Below, piece by piece: positions 1 to 7,378 of a stretch of 31,668 nucleotides of DNA. A model generated the notes under the pieces. It saw only the letters and a list, made by a program, of their open reading frames with translations, ran no database searches and was not told the origin of the DNA. Numbering within the stretch: the stretch's first letter is position 1; every line of letters begins with the position of its first letter. The DNA lies in the NCBI GenBank assembly GCA_964632355.1, contig CAZWBW010000023.1, positions 1 through 31,668 on the forward strand, given 5' to 3'. Source of the stretch: JALOAP01 sp964632355 (GTDB taxonomy: Bacteria > Chloroflexota > Dehalococcoidia > Tepidiformales > Tepidiformaceae). The position numbers and the translations under genes are program-made.

Positions 1-248
1 TCGAGCGGGTATTCGGACGCGCGAAAGCAATTGCGCAACTCGAGGATGGGACGGTTGTGGGCGCCCGGCAGGGGAACCTGCTCGCGACGGCATTCCACCC
101 GGAGATTACGAACGATCCGCGAATCCACGAGTGGTTCCTCACGATTGGCACGGGCGAATCACCCGAAGCCGGGCAGGCGGGGACAGCGGAGGTGACGCGG
201 CTGGAAGGCGCCACCGGCGCGGTCGGAGGTGGAGCATCCGGAGGATGA
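1..248 (+). CDS. pdxT: Pyridoxal 5'-phosphate synthase glutaminase subunit PdxT, C-terminal part
   Basis: This is the 3' end of a class I glutamine amidotransferase gene; the 5' end lies outside the window. The frame is open from base 3 and reads a PdxT-like tail: a GARQGNLLATAFHPE segment, then a helix ending in IHEWFL. The HPE triplet (His at 96-98, Glu at 102-104) supplies the catalytic His and Glu of the Cys-His-Glu triad; the nucleophile Cys is upstream. PdxT hydrolyses glutamine and passes ammonia to PdxS for PLP synthesis. The usual family end is near the WFL helix, so about 30 Gly/Ala-rich residues form an unusual extension. The TGA stop at 246-248 overlaps the ATG of the next gene (ATGA), which suggests translational coupling. 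Confidence 0.93.
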   Translation, partial: ERVFGRAKAIAQLEDGTVVGARQGNLLATAFHPEITNDPRIHEWFLTIGTGESPEAGQAGTAEVTRLEGATGAVGGGASGG

Positions 249-1165
249 GAGAGGTGCAGGCGGAACCGCTGAGCCCGATCGACGCTGCGACGCTGTGGCC
301 GCAGATGCACCGGCTCGCGACCGAGGTCATCGCGACCCGCGCCGGCGAAAACCTCCTCGTGCGCTCCGGACTTGCTGCCATGGGCCTCACGCGGCTGCCG
401 CGTGTGCCGCGCACCATCGTGCTGGGGCTGAAACAGCGGCTCGGGTACCGCGGGGTGCTGGTCGTTCGCGAGCTGGCCGGCGGCGCGGGCTGGGAAGCAG
501 TGTCGCTGCGCCTGCTGCGCGAGAAGGACGACGAGGCCATCGAGGCGCTGCTTTCGGCAGCAGGAGAAGAGGTGGGCCGCCGCGGAGGGCGAACCATCTA
601 CCTGCGCTACCCGGAGGGGTCCACCCACCGGGAAGCCATCCGGAAAGCGGGGCTGGTTCCCTACCGCCACGAGCGGCTCCTTGCGGTGCCACCTTCGGAC
701 CGGCCGGCCGAGACGCTGTTCCGGCCGGCGCGGCGGCGAGACCGGCACGATGTCTTTCGCCTGTACTGCCGGGTGGTGCCGGAGCATATTCGCCGCCAGG
801 AAGCGCCGACCCAGCAGGACTGGCGGGCCGTGCTCGACTCGTACGATTGCGAACGGGAGTTCGTGTTCGAACGGGACGGAGTCGTGGCGGGATGGGCCGG
901 GTTCGGCGACCGGGACTCCTACGTGATGGCCGAGCCGGGTATCGAAGGGCTGGCCGAGGCCACGCTCAACCTGGTCGAAACCCACGGGCCACGCCACGGG
1001 ACGCTCGTGCTGGGCGAGCACCAGACACCTATCGAGACACTTGCCATCGAACGCGGATACGTGCCGCTGGGGGTGCGGCTCCTCTGCGCTCGACGGCTAG
1101 CATTGTTGAACCCTCTGAAGGAGGTGGTAGCGGTGCCGGCAGGATCGGCGCCGTTGCCGCAGTAG
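245..1165 (+). CDS. GNAT-like acetyltransferase-fold protein, 306 aa
   Basis: The start is the ATG at 245 that overlaps the pdxT stop, with a GGAGGTGGAG purine run about 10 bases upstream. The 306-residue protein looks like two weak GNAT-type halves. The first (about residues 50-160) contains a strand and helix around the phrase RTIYLRYPEG. The second (about 170-290) contains REFVFERDGVVAGWAGF, which resembles the beta4 region of GNAT proteins, followed by a late strand with TLVLGEHQTP. I do not see a clean R/Q-x-x-G-x-G/A acetyl-CoA loop, so catalytic activity and substrate are unknown. It is coupled to pdxT upstream and lies 2 bases from the R3H ATPase downstream, so the three probably form one operon. 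Confidence 0.65.
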   Translation: MREVQAEPLSPIDAATLWPQMHRLATEVIATRAGENLLVRSGLAAMGLTRLPRVPRTIVLGLKQRLGYRGVLVVRELAGGAGWEAVSLRLLREKDDEAIEALLSAAGEEVGRRGGRTIYLRYPEGSTHREAIRKAGLVPYRHERLLAVPPSDRPAETLFRPARRRDRHDVFRLYCRVVPEHIRRQEAPTQQDWRAVLDSYDCEREFVFERDGVVAGWAGFGDRDSYVMAEPGIEGLAEATLNLVETHGPRHGTLVLGEHQTPIETLAIERGYVPLGVRLLCARRLALLNPLKEVVAVPAGSAPLPQ

Positions 1166-1167
1166 CT

Positions 1168-2859
1168 GTGACAGATCCAACCATCACACCCGAAAACTTC
1201 GTGCCCGACCAGATCGTGACGGACGACCTCGACCTGCTGCTCGAAGCGCTGCCACCGCATATCGCGGAAGCGCTGCAGGAAGAGGGGCGCCGAACCGACC
1301 TGCTCGAGGTCGTGATGGACCTTGGCCGGTTGCCTGAAGCGCGGTACCCGGGCCGCGAAATTGTGCTCAGCCGCAACGAAATCACCGAGGCGGACCTCGA
1401 GTACGTGACGCACCGCATCGGCGAGTTCGGGCTCGATAACCGGGCCGGCATCGAGGGCACCCTGCACCGCATCTCGTGCATTCGAAACCGGCGGGGCAAG
1501 GTCGTGGGCCTGACGTGCCGCATCGGGCGGGCGGTATACGGCACCATCCGGGTGATCGAAGACCTCGTGCTCAGCGGCCGGAGCATCCTGCTCCTCGGCC
1601 GGCCGGGCGTGGGGAAGACGACGATGCTTCGCGAAATCGCCCGCGTGCTGGCCGACGACGCGAACAAGCGGGTGATCATCGTCGATACGTCGAACGAAAT
1701 TGGGGGCGACGGCGACATTCCGCACCCGGCCATCGGTGGCGCGCGGCGCATGCAGGTCCCAACCCCGGCGATGCAGCACGCGGTGATGATCGAGGCCGTC
1801 GAGAACCACATGCCGGAAGTCATCGTGATCGACGAAATCGGCACGGAGCTCGAGGCCAGCGCTGCCCGGACCATCGCCGAGCGCGGCGTGCAGCTGGTAG
1901 GCACGGCCCACGGCAACACGCTCGAAAACCTGATGCTGAACCCGACGCTCGCCGACCTCATCGGCGGCATCCAGTCGGTGACGCTCGGCGACGAAGAAGC
2001 GCGGCGCCGGGGCACCCAGAAGTCCATCCTCGAACGAAAGGCGCCGCCGACCTTCGATGTTGTGGTCGAAATCCAGAGCTGGGCTCGCGTGGCGATTCAC
2101 GACAACGTGGCGGACACCGTGGACGCGCTGCTCCGCGGGTACGCCGCGCCGCCCGAGGTGCGGCAGCTCGGGCCCGGCGGTCGCATCGAAATCGTGGACG
2201 AGTCGGACGAACATGAAGGCGACGGGCGGGAGATGCACCGGCCGTCGCAGCCGGCGCGTGCTGGCGAACGCGGGGGCTGGGAACTCGGGCACCGGCGCGG
2301 CGGCGGCCACGTGCGCGACGAACGCCCGGCAGAGCCATCGCCCGACCGCGACCACTTCCTGAACCCCGACGTGAGCGGCCTCCCCATCCGGCTGTACGGG
2401 TTCGGCGTTTCGCGAGGGCGGCTTGACCAGGCCATCCGTTCGCTCGGCGTGAACGTGGAGCTCGTGAACGACGTCCGCGACGCCGACGCCGTGATCACGA
2501 TGCGGAATTACTACCGCCGGAAGCCCCCTGCGCTGCGCGAGGCGGAGGAGCGCTCGCTACCGATTTATGTCCTGAAGAACAACACGGACTTCCAGATCGA
2601 GCAGGTGCTCCTGCAGTTTCGTACCGGCGGTGCGGGCGAACGGGCGGTCCGGCGCGACCCGATGATCGACGTGTTCCGCGAGACAGAGGACGCGATCGCG
2701 AAGGTGCTCGAGGAGGGCCGGCCGGTGGAGCTCGCCCCGGCGAACAGCTATATCCGGCGCGTCCAGCACCAGCTCGCGAACCGGTACAACCTCGTGAGCA
2801 AGAGCGCCGGCAAAGAGCCGCAGCGCCGCGTGAGGATCCTGCCGGTGGGGCAAGGGTAA
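1168..2859 (+). CDS. AAA-type ATPase fused to a C-terminal R3H nucleic-acid-binding domain, 563 aa
   Basis: The ATPase half resembles SpoIIIAA/Ycf45-type proteins. A Walker A motif GRPGVGKT is at residues 144-151, and a Walker B-like VIVIDE is followed by IGTE at about 218-226. Further motifs (GTAHGNTLENL, then a P-T-FDVVVEI strand) are typical of this family. Residues of about 345-395 form a low-complexity charged linker. A further small domain (about 398-480) precedes the R3H domain, which shows Arg530-x3-His534. The family is usually annotated as single-stranded nucleic-acid-binding R3H ATPase; its exact role is not established. The first codon is probably GTG 1168, 2 bases after the previous stop, so initiation may be coupled; GTG 1201 is an alternative. 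The frame also runs open upstream, but there it lies under the preceding gene. Confidence 0.88.
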   Translation: MTDPTITPENFVPDQIVTDDLDLLLEALPPHIAEALQEEGRRTDLLEVVMDLGRLPEARYPGREIVLSRNEITEADLEYVTHRIGEFGLDNRAGIEGTLHRISCIRNRRGKVVGLTCRIGRAVYGTIRVIEDLVLSGRSILLLGRPGVGKTTMLREIARVLADDANKRVIIVDTSNEIGGDGDIPHPAIGGARRMQVPTPAMQHAVMIEAVENHMPEVIVIDEIGTELEASAARTIAERGVQLVGTAHGNTLENLMLNPTLADLIGGIQSVTLGDEEARRRGTQKSILERKAPPTFDVVVEIQSWARVAIHDNVADTVDALLRGYAAPPEVRQLGPGGRIEIVDESDEHEGDGREMHRPSQPARAGERGGWELGHRRGGGHVRDERPAEPSPDRDHFLNPDVSGLPIRLYGFGVSRGRLDQAIRSLGVNVELVNDVRDADAVITMRNYYRRKPPALREAEERSLPIYVLKNNTDFQIEQVLLQFRTGGAGERAVRRDPMIDVFRETEDAIAKVLEEGRPVELAPANSYIRRVQHQLANRYNLVSKSAGKEPQRRVRILPVGQG

Positions 2860-2861
2860 AA

Positions 2862-2892
2862 GGCTGTTGGCTGTTGGCCGTTGGCTGTTGGC
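2862..2892 (+). repeat. Heptanucleotide tandem array, GGCTGTT type
   Basis: Four consecutive 7-base units (GGCTGTT, GGCTGTT, GGCCGTT, GGCTGTT) plus a partial GGC start two bases after the TAA stop of the R3H ATPase gene. The array is the inverted counterpart of the array at 2982-3013. A transcript through both could fold into a long hairpin and act as a bidirectional terminator between these convergent genes. The 7-base period would shift reading frame if it fell inside a gene. Confidence 0.8.
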
Positions 2893-2981
2893 AGTCGCTC
2901 GCTAATCGGAATGCCGCTGACTGCCCTGCGCGCTCCTACCTGCCGCTTCGCCCCTACATGAATGTCCGCAGTGTGGCTGGA

Positions 2982-3013
2982 GGCCAAGAGCCAACAGCCA
3001 AGAGCCAATGGCC
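2982..3013 (-). repeat. Heptanucleotide tandem array, inverted partner
   Basis: Four 7-base units (GGCCAAG, AGCCAAC, AGCCAAG, AGCCAAT) plus GGCC read as the reverse complement of the 2862-2892 array with a few mismatches. The array abuts directly the stop codon (3014-3016) of the transaldolase gene on the minus strand. About 90 bases of non-repetitive spacer separate the two arms. Confidence 0.8.
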
Positions 3014-3664
3014 TCAGATCAATCCTGCGGTGCGGGCGTCGGCGAGGAAGCGATCGATGCCGATGTCGGTGAGGGGGTGCTTCAGCATCTGCGGGAGGAG
3101 CGACGGCGGGATGGTGGCGATGTGGGCGCCTGCGAGGGCCGCTTCGACCACGTGCTGGGGGTGGCGAAGGCTCGCGGCGAGCACGCGGGCGCCGAGCCCG
3201 TGGGTTTCGACGATGGCGACGCACTGGCGGATGAGCTCCATGCCGTCGCTGCTGACGTCGTCGAGACGGCCAACGAAGGGACTGAGATAGGCGGCGCCGG
3301 CGAGGGCGGCGAGGAGCGCCTGGTTCGGCGAGAAGATGAGCGTGGTGTTCACCCTGATGCCTTCGCGGCTACAGCGGTGAATCGCCTCGAGCCCCGCTTC
3401 ATCGATTGGGATCTTCACGACCACGTTCGGGTGCCACGAGGCGAGTTCGCGTGCTTCTTCCACGAGCTCGTCGGCGGTGCGGGAAACGCACTCGGCGGAA
3501 ATCGGGCCGTCGATGACTTCGGCGATTTCGAGGATGCGCTGCTTGTAGCTGACGCCGCCCTCTTTCGCGAGAAGGCTCGGGTTCGTCGTTACACCAGAGA
3601 TGACGCCGAACCTGGCGGCAGCGCGGATGTCGTCGATGGACGCGGTATCGAGGAAGAGTTGCAT
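3014..3664 (-). CDS. tal: Small-subfamily transaldolase (TalC / fructose-6-phosphate aldolase-like), 216 aa
   Basis: A complete TIM-barrel protein of the 210-220 residue bacterial transaldolase subfamily. It opens with MQLFLDTAS and continues with GVTTNPSLL. The Schiff-base lysine is Lys84 in VVVKIP, then NTTLIFS and YLSPFVGRLDD. Family members either transfer dihydroxyacetone units in the non-oxidative pentose phosphate pathway or cleave fructose 6-phosphate; the sequence alone does not let me choose. ATG 3664 is preceded by a GGGGAAC ribosome-binding sequence. A TACCAT hexamer about 30 bases further upstream may be the -10 box. Transcription converges with the R3H ATPase gene. Confidence 0.92.
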   Translation of the reverse strand: MQLFLDTASIDDIRAAARFGVISGVTTNPSLLAKEGGVSYKQRILEIAEVIDGPISAECVSRTADELVEEARELASWHPNVVVKIPIDEAGLEAIHRCSREGIRVNTTLIFSPNQALLAALAGAAYLSPFVGRLDDVSSDGMELIRQCVAIVETHGLGARVLAASLRHPQHVVEAALAGAHIATIPPSLLPQMLKHPLTDIGIDRFLADARTAGLI

Positions 3665-3724
3665 GGCGTTCCCCGCGGTTGCTCTTCCCCAATGGTAGTG
3701 GGTGAAGGCGCGGCGGCCTATCGG

Positions 3725-5080
3725 TCAGGCGGCTTCGGCGAACGAGGCGCGCCGGTGGTCGGCGGCCAGGAGTTCGGCGATGAGCGACTGAAGGCGCGTG
3801 GTTTCGTGCTCCACCGCGCGGATGAACGCGTCGGTATCGGCCGGTTGCTCGGCGGCGTAACGGCGGGCGAGCAACCGCGCGTAGCCGCTCACCAGGAACA
3901 GCGCAGCGGACTCTCCGCGCGCCGCCCGGTAGGCGAATGCCGCGAGCCCTTCGGAAGGCGTGCGGAGCGCCTGCGCAAGTGATTGCAGCTCGTGCTCCAG
4001 GCGGCGCCGAAGGGTGGTGTCGCGGCTGACGATGACCGTGCCGCTTCGAACGCCCTGTGCGTCGCGGATGGTCTCGACCCGGGTTTCGAGCCAGACCCAG
4101 CGGCCCGACTTGTGCTGGGCGCGAATCTCGAGCGGCGGCCGCGAGTTCCCGGCGCCCCACTCGTGAATTGCGCGGTCGAGCTCCTCCCGGTCGTCGGGGT
4201 GTACGAGTCCGAACGCGGAGACGCCGACCAGTTCGCGCGGCGAGTAGCCGAGAACACGTGCGTGGGTCTCGTTCACGAACACGAAGCGGCCCGCGGGCCC
4301 GGTGAGCGCCAGCATGTCCGGGGTGTTCGCCATGTGCTCGGCGAGCCGCTGTCCTCCCGCACGGAGGGCATCGGCGGTGGCGTGCCAGCCCGTGACGTCG
4401 ATGCAGGCGCCGAGCGTCGCGCGTTCGCCATTCACAAAGAGCGGCGTCAGGCTTTCGGTAAGGCGGCGAACGCTCCCGTCGGCAGCCCGGATGCGGTACT
4501 CGTACTGGAGCCAGCGGTCGCCGGTCAGGACGCGGGCGGCGTTTCGGAGCAGCGTCCGGCGGTCACCCGGCAAAACGAGATCGAGCGCACGCAGGCCGAT
4601 GAGATCGCGGACCGGGAGGCCAACTATCCGGGCGAACGCCGTGTTCACGTATACGAACCGGCCGCCGCGGATGACATAGACCCCCACGTTCGCCTCACCG
4701 GCGGCTGAGCGCGGGTTCTGGGCGCTCGCAAGGCCGGGCGAGGCCGCGAGAATGCGCCACCCGGCGGCGCCTTCGAACACCTGGCAGTCGAGCATGATGC
4801 GGACCCAGCCGCCCGCCACGTTCGGGAACCGCACACCGCGGCGGGATCGCTGGCCCGGCGCAAGCTTCGCCAGCCAGGCAGCGTCCTCGGGGTGAATGCG
4901 AACGTCTTTCTCCCACCCGAGCGCGCTGAGCCCCAGCACGACCCGGAGCTGGCCATTGGCGAACTGAAGAACGCCGTCCGCGTCGATGACGCAGAGGGCG
5001 CCATCGGCGCTCAGGTCGATGCAGCCGCCATCGGCGTTAGCGTCCACGGGTACCGGGCGGGGGGCCCTCGAATCCAGCAA
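3725..5080 (-). CDS. Triple-PAS sensor protein with a degenerate histidine-kinase dimerisation helix, 451 aa
   Basis: Three PAS domains can be read at about residues 22-112, 128-235 and 248-360. The second and third have the signatures FVYVNTAFARIVG and FVFVNETHARVLGYSPRELVG; the third ends with a PAC-like GRWVWLETR. The last 85 residues align by eye to the DHp helices of kinases that normally read FAY-x-A-SHDLQEPL. Here that region reads FAYRAARGESAAL, so Arg388 (3917-3919) replaces the phospho-acceptor histidine, and no HATPase domain follows. The second helix (FIRAVEHETTRLQSLIAELL) is well kept. No transmembrane segment is visible, so it is probably cytoplasmic. The start is TTG 5080, supported by AGGAG seven bases upstream. 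It probably acts as a sensory adaptor rather than a kinase (inference). Confidence 0.85.
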   Translation of the reverse strand: MLDSRAPRPVPVDANADGGCIDLSADGALCVIDADGVLQFANGQLRVVLGLSALGWEKDVRIHPEDAAWLAKLAPGQRSRRGVRFPNVAGGWVRIMLDCQVFEGAAGWRILAASPGLASAQNPRSAAGEANVGVYVIRGGRFVYVNTAFARIVGLPVRDLIGLRALDLVLPGDRRTLLRNAARVLTGDRWLQYEYRIRAADGSVRRLTESLTPLFVNGERATLGACIDVTGWHATADALRAGGQRLAEHMANTPDMLALTGPAGRFVFVNETHARVLGYSPRELVGVSAFGLVHPDDREELDRAIHEWGAGNSRPPLEIRAQHKSGRWVWLETRVETIRDAQGVRSGTVIVSRDTTLRRRLEHELQSLAQALRTPSEGLAAFAYRAARGESAALFLVSGYARLLARRYAAEQPADTDAFIRAVEHETTRLQSLIAELLAADHRRASFAEAA

Positions 5081-5222
5081 TTGTCGTCTCCTGGTCGACC
5101 GCTCGGGCGGAACCGTCCTCTATCAAAGACGGCAGATCCGGCGAGACTCAGCAGGTGGCGGACCCCGGAAGTCTCGTGCCGCCGGCCGGTACGATGCAGG
5201 AATCCCCAAGCGGAGGAGCCGG

Positions 5223-5765
5223 GTGGAAGGCATTGCGGCGCTGTTCGAAGGGGACGACGAGGAACGGGTTCGGGCGCTCTGGCGGGCGTGCGAAGCGGAC
5301 CTGGGGATCGCGCCGGCGTTCCCGGGCGCCCGGCCGCATCTCACGTTTCACCTGGTCGAGGAGCGGTATCCCTCCGACGCCGTGGTGCCACGGCTAGCGG
5401 AACTCGCGCGCGAGTGGCAGCCGTTCGTGGTGCGCACCAGTGGCTTCGGTGTATTCACCGGGCCGAACCCCGTCATCTACATCCCGGTGGTCCGCGATGC
5501 TCGGCTGAACGCGCTGCATGAGGCAATCGGGCGGGCGTGTTCCGCGGCAGGCGTCGAGCCGGCCGCGTACTACACGCCCGCCCTGTGGATGCCGCACATC
5601 ACCGTCGCGCAGCAGAACATCCCCGCGGCGGCGCTACCGGAAATGCTCACGTGGTGGGCGGCCCGGGACCTCGCGTGGGAGTTGCGCATCACGAACCTAA
5701 CCATCGCGCACGCCACGGAAGATTCGCTGGAAGTGCGGAAACGGCTGGACCTTCGCGGCCGCTGA
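5223..5765 (+). CDS. 2'-5' RNA ligase family / 2H phosphoesterase, 180 aa
   Basis: The two His-x-Thr catalytic motifs of the 2H superfamily are both present: HLT at residues 39-41 and HIT at 125-127, each in a hydrophobic strand. The length of 180 residues is normal for the family. Members act on RNA 2',3'-cyclic ends or related nucleotides; the substrate here is unknown. The start is GTG 5223, with GGAGG six bases upstream. The same frame stays open back to 4986, but that part overlaps the divergent PAS gene and its promoter and has no supporting signal. Confidence 0.83.
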   Translation: MEGIAALFEGDDEERVRALWRACEADLGIAPAFPGARPHLTFHLVEERYPSDAVVPRLAELAREWQPFVVRTSGFGVFTGPNPVIYIPVVRDARLNALHEAIGRACSAAGVEPAAYYTPALWMPHITVAQQNIPAAALPEMLTWWAARDLAWELRITNLTIAHATEDSLEVRKRLDLRGR

Positions 5766-5792
5766 GTTGCGGAGGTGGCGCGGGGGCGGGAA

Positions 5793-5814
5793 GATTGTGC
5801 ATGAAAGTACAATC
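5793..5814. promoter_or_regulatory. Palindrome overlapping a TACAAT -10-like box
   Basis: GATTGT (5793-5798) and ACAATC (5809-5814) form an interrupted palindrome with a 10-base centre. The right arm overlaps a good -10 hexamer, TACAAT (5808-5813), about 36 bases upstream of the GTG start of the next gene. No convincing -35 box is visible. The layout suits a repressor operator, but only one copy is seen in this window. Confidence 0.35.
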
Positions 5815-5849
5815 CCACCGGCGTAATGCACGCCGAAAGGACTCCGCCA

Positions 5850-6742
5850 GTGGCCCTCGTCGTCGTCACCTCTGCGTCGCCCGGTGCAGGCAAGACGGGC
5901 GTCGCGACCGCAATCGCACGCCACTACGCGTACCAGGGACGGCCCGTGCGGCTCGCGCNNNNNNNNNNCGAACCGCCTCGGCCGAAGGGCACGCAGCCGA
6001 GGATGCCGCCCTGTTCGCGAGTCTCCAGTTCGCACCGGGTTCGTCGGCAGGCACCATCCTGCCAGCCGATGCGAAGGACCCGGGAGGCGCGGAGATCCTG
6101 GTCGTCGAAGCGGACCTCGATTCGGCCACGCAGATTGCCGACGCCATCGTGGTGTTCGTGGCACGCGGCGAGCGACCCGAGAAGGCGCCGGAGGGCATCT
6201 CGCCGGTGGCGATCATCACGACCGGTGTCCCGGCGGCGCTCGTGCAGCCCCCGCTCGAGGAAGAGGGCAAGCCGCTGATGATCGACCTGCCGGAGGACAA
6301 GGTACTCGCCGGGTTCTCGATCGAGGAACTCCAGCGGCGGCTGAACGCGCAGGTGCTGGTCGAAGGTGACGTCCCGTACGACGAGACGCTCGAATCGCTG
6401 GTCATCGCGCCGTTCGGTTCGGACGCGGGCGAGCCGTATCTCCGCCGGTTCCCGAACAAGGCAGTGGTCGTGCGGTACGACCGGACAGACATGCACCTCG
6501 CGGCGATTCGCGCCGACGCGCGAGTCCTGGTGCTGACGGGCGGCCGGCGGCCATCGGACTACTCGTTCGATGCGGCGGGAGCACGTGGCGTCCCGGTGCT
6601 CCTTTCGCTGACCGACACCGAGAACACGGTTATCGCGCTGGAAGGCATCTACGAAGCCACACGGTTCATGGGCGAACGGAAGCTCGACCGCATGGTGGAA
6701 CTGCTCGAAGACACCCCGCTCTTCCGGTCGCTCGAACTCTAG
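5850..6742 (+). CDS. BioD-like P-loop / DRTGG-domain protein (phosphotransacetylase-type regulatory family), interrupted by an assembly gap
   Basis: The N-terminus reads VALVVVTSASPGAGKTG, a P-loop of the dethiobiotin-synthase/cobyrinate-synthase-like family. After the N run, the frame continues with EILVVEAD and an AQVLVEGD segment. A C-terminal DRTGG-type domain follows, with VVVRYDRTDMHLAAI, ARVLVLTGG and GVPVLLSLTDTENTV. This architecture matches the N-terminal part of long phosphate acetyltransferases and free-standing relatives, whose function is poorly known. GTG 5850 has AAGGA eight bases upstream and starts right at the first beta strand; ATG 5826 is possible but lacks a ribosome-binding site. 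The halves before and after the Ns are in different frames, which I attribute to a misestimated gap and not to mutation. Confidence 0.78.
5959..5968. other. Assembly gap of 10 Ns
   Basis: Ten unresolved bases lie inside the DRTGG-type gene. Before the gap the frame reads RPVRLA; after it the protein resumes as RTASAEGHAAEDAALF in another register. To join the two halves, the true number of missing bases must leave remainder 2 on division by 3, which 10 does not. The N run is therefore a placeholder length. Confidence 0.95.
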
Positions 6743-6785
6743 CTGTCGTTCGTTGCGTTAGACTGCAGCCGCAAAGGAGCAACGG

Positions 6786-7286
6786 ATGAGCGAACAACGG
6801 CGGCTGTCGGCGCTCCCCGTACATCCGCATCCCGCGATCGACGTGGAATCCTTTCGGCTGCGGGTCGATGGGCTGGTGGCGAGGCCGCTGGCGCTCGGCA
6901 TCGCCGACCTGCTGGCGTTGCCGCAATGCGGGCTGCGCGACGATTTCACCTGTCTCGAGGGATGGACTGTGCCGCGCCTGGCCTGGCGTGGCGTTCGCCT
7001 CGGCAACGTCCTCGACCTCGTAACCCCGGCGCCCATGGCACGATGGGTGCAGGCATCCTCCGGCGACTTCAGTTTGCCCCTGCCGATCGATGCGGCACGG
7101 GACGCACTGCTCGCACTGGCGCTCAACGGCGCGAACCTGGGCGCCGAGCACGGAGCACCTGTGCGGCTGCTCGTCCCCGGCGGCGAGTGCTTCACGAGCG
7201 TGAAGTGGCTCGACCACCTGGAATTGCGCGCAGAACCCGCGGCGAACACCGCGGAGGAGATCGCCAGGGCCCGGCTACGCGGGTAA
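6786..7286 (+). CDS. Molybdopterin-dependent oxidoreductase domain protein (sulfite-oxidase/YedY fold), 166 aa
   Basis: The protein consists only of the oxidoreductase molybdopterin-binding domain: FRLRVDGLVARPLALGIADL, then DDFTCLEGW with the molybdenum-ligand cysteine Cys56, then WRGVRLGNVL, and near the end the cofactor-contact segment PVRLLVPGGECFTSVKWL. Sulfite oxidase and YedY/MsrP share this fold. At 166 residues it lacks the C-terminal dimerisation domain of sulfite oxidases. No signal or Tat peptide is visible, so it is probably cytoplasmic. ATG 6786 has AAGGAG six bases upstream. The substrate is unknown. Confidence 0.82.
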   Translation: MSEQRRLSALPVHPHPAIDVESFRLRVDGLVARPLALGIADLLALPQCGLRDDFTCLEGWTVPRLAWRGVRLGNVLDLVTPAPMARWVQASSGDFSLPLPIDAARDALLALALNGANLGAEHGAPVRLLVPGGECFTSVKWLDHLELRAEPAANTAEEIARARLRG

Positions 7287-7307
7287 CCCGCCCGGCCAAA
7301 GCAGCTT

Positions 7308-7378
7308 CCACAGCCTCTGTGGGGTACGTCACACACCGCCCCGGCCGTCTCACCCACGATGGTGACGGAGGGTTTGCC
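7308..7378 (+). promoter_or_regulatory. Structured mRNA leader with 16S rRNA A-site-like sequence
   Basis: A perfect hairpin CCACAG-CCT-CTGTGG lies at 7308-7322. ACACACCGCCC at 7331-7341 is identical to the universally conserved 16S rRNA bases 1394-1404 (E. coli numbering), just before G1405-A1408. A second hairpin pairs CCGT and CACC (7345-7348, 7351-7354) with GGTG and ACGG (7361-7368), with a two-base bulge and loop CACGAT. Its 3' arm covers the first two bases of the GGAGGG ribosome-binding site (7367-7372), six bases before the GTG start of the A1408-methyltransferase homologue. Structures are by-eye pairing only. Confidence 0.45.

Noticed and set aside
229..1167. Open frame in register with the R3H ATPase extending 313 codons upstream
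   Set aside because: It lies under the GNAT-like gene, has Arg/Pro/Gly-rich shadow composition, and the conserved ATPase part begins after 1168.
919..2355. Long minus-strand open frame of 478 codons opposite the R3H ATPase
   Set aside because: His/Arg/Pro/Val-rich composition typical of antisense frames in GC-rich genes; no motifs.
7331..7341. Remnant of a 16S rRNA gene
   Set aside because: Only 11 contiguous bases match and the flanks have insertions; no rRNA helices are preserved around it.
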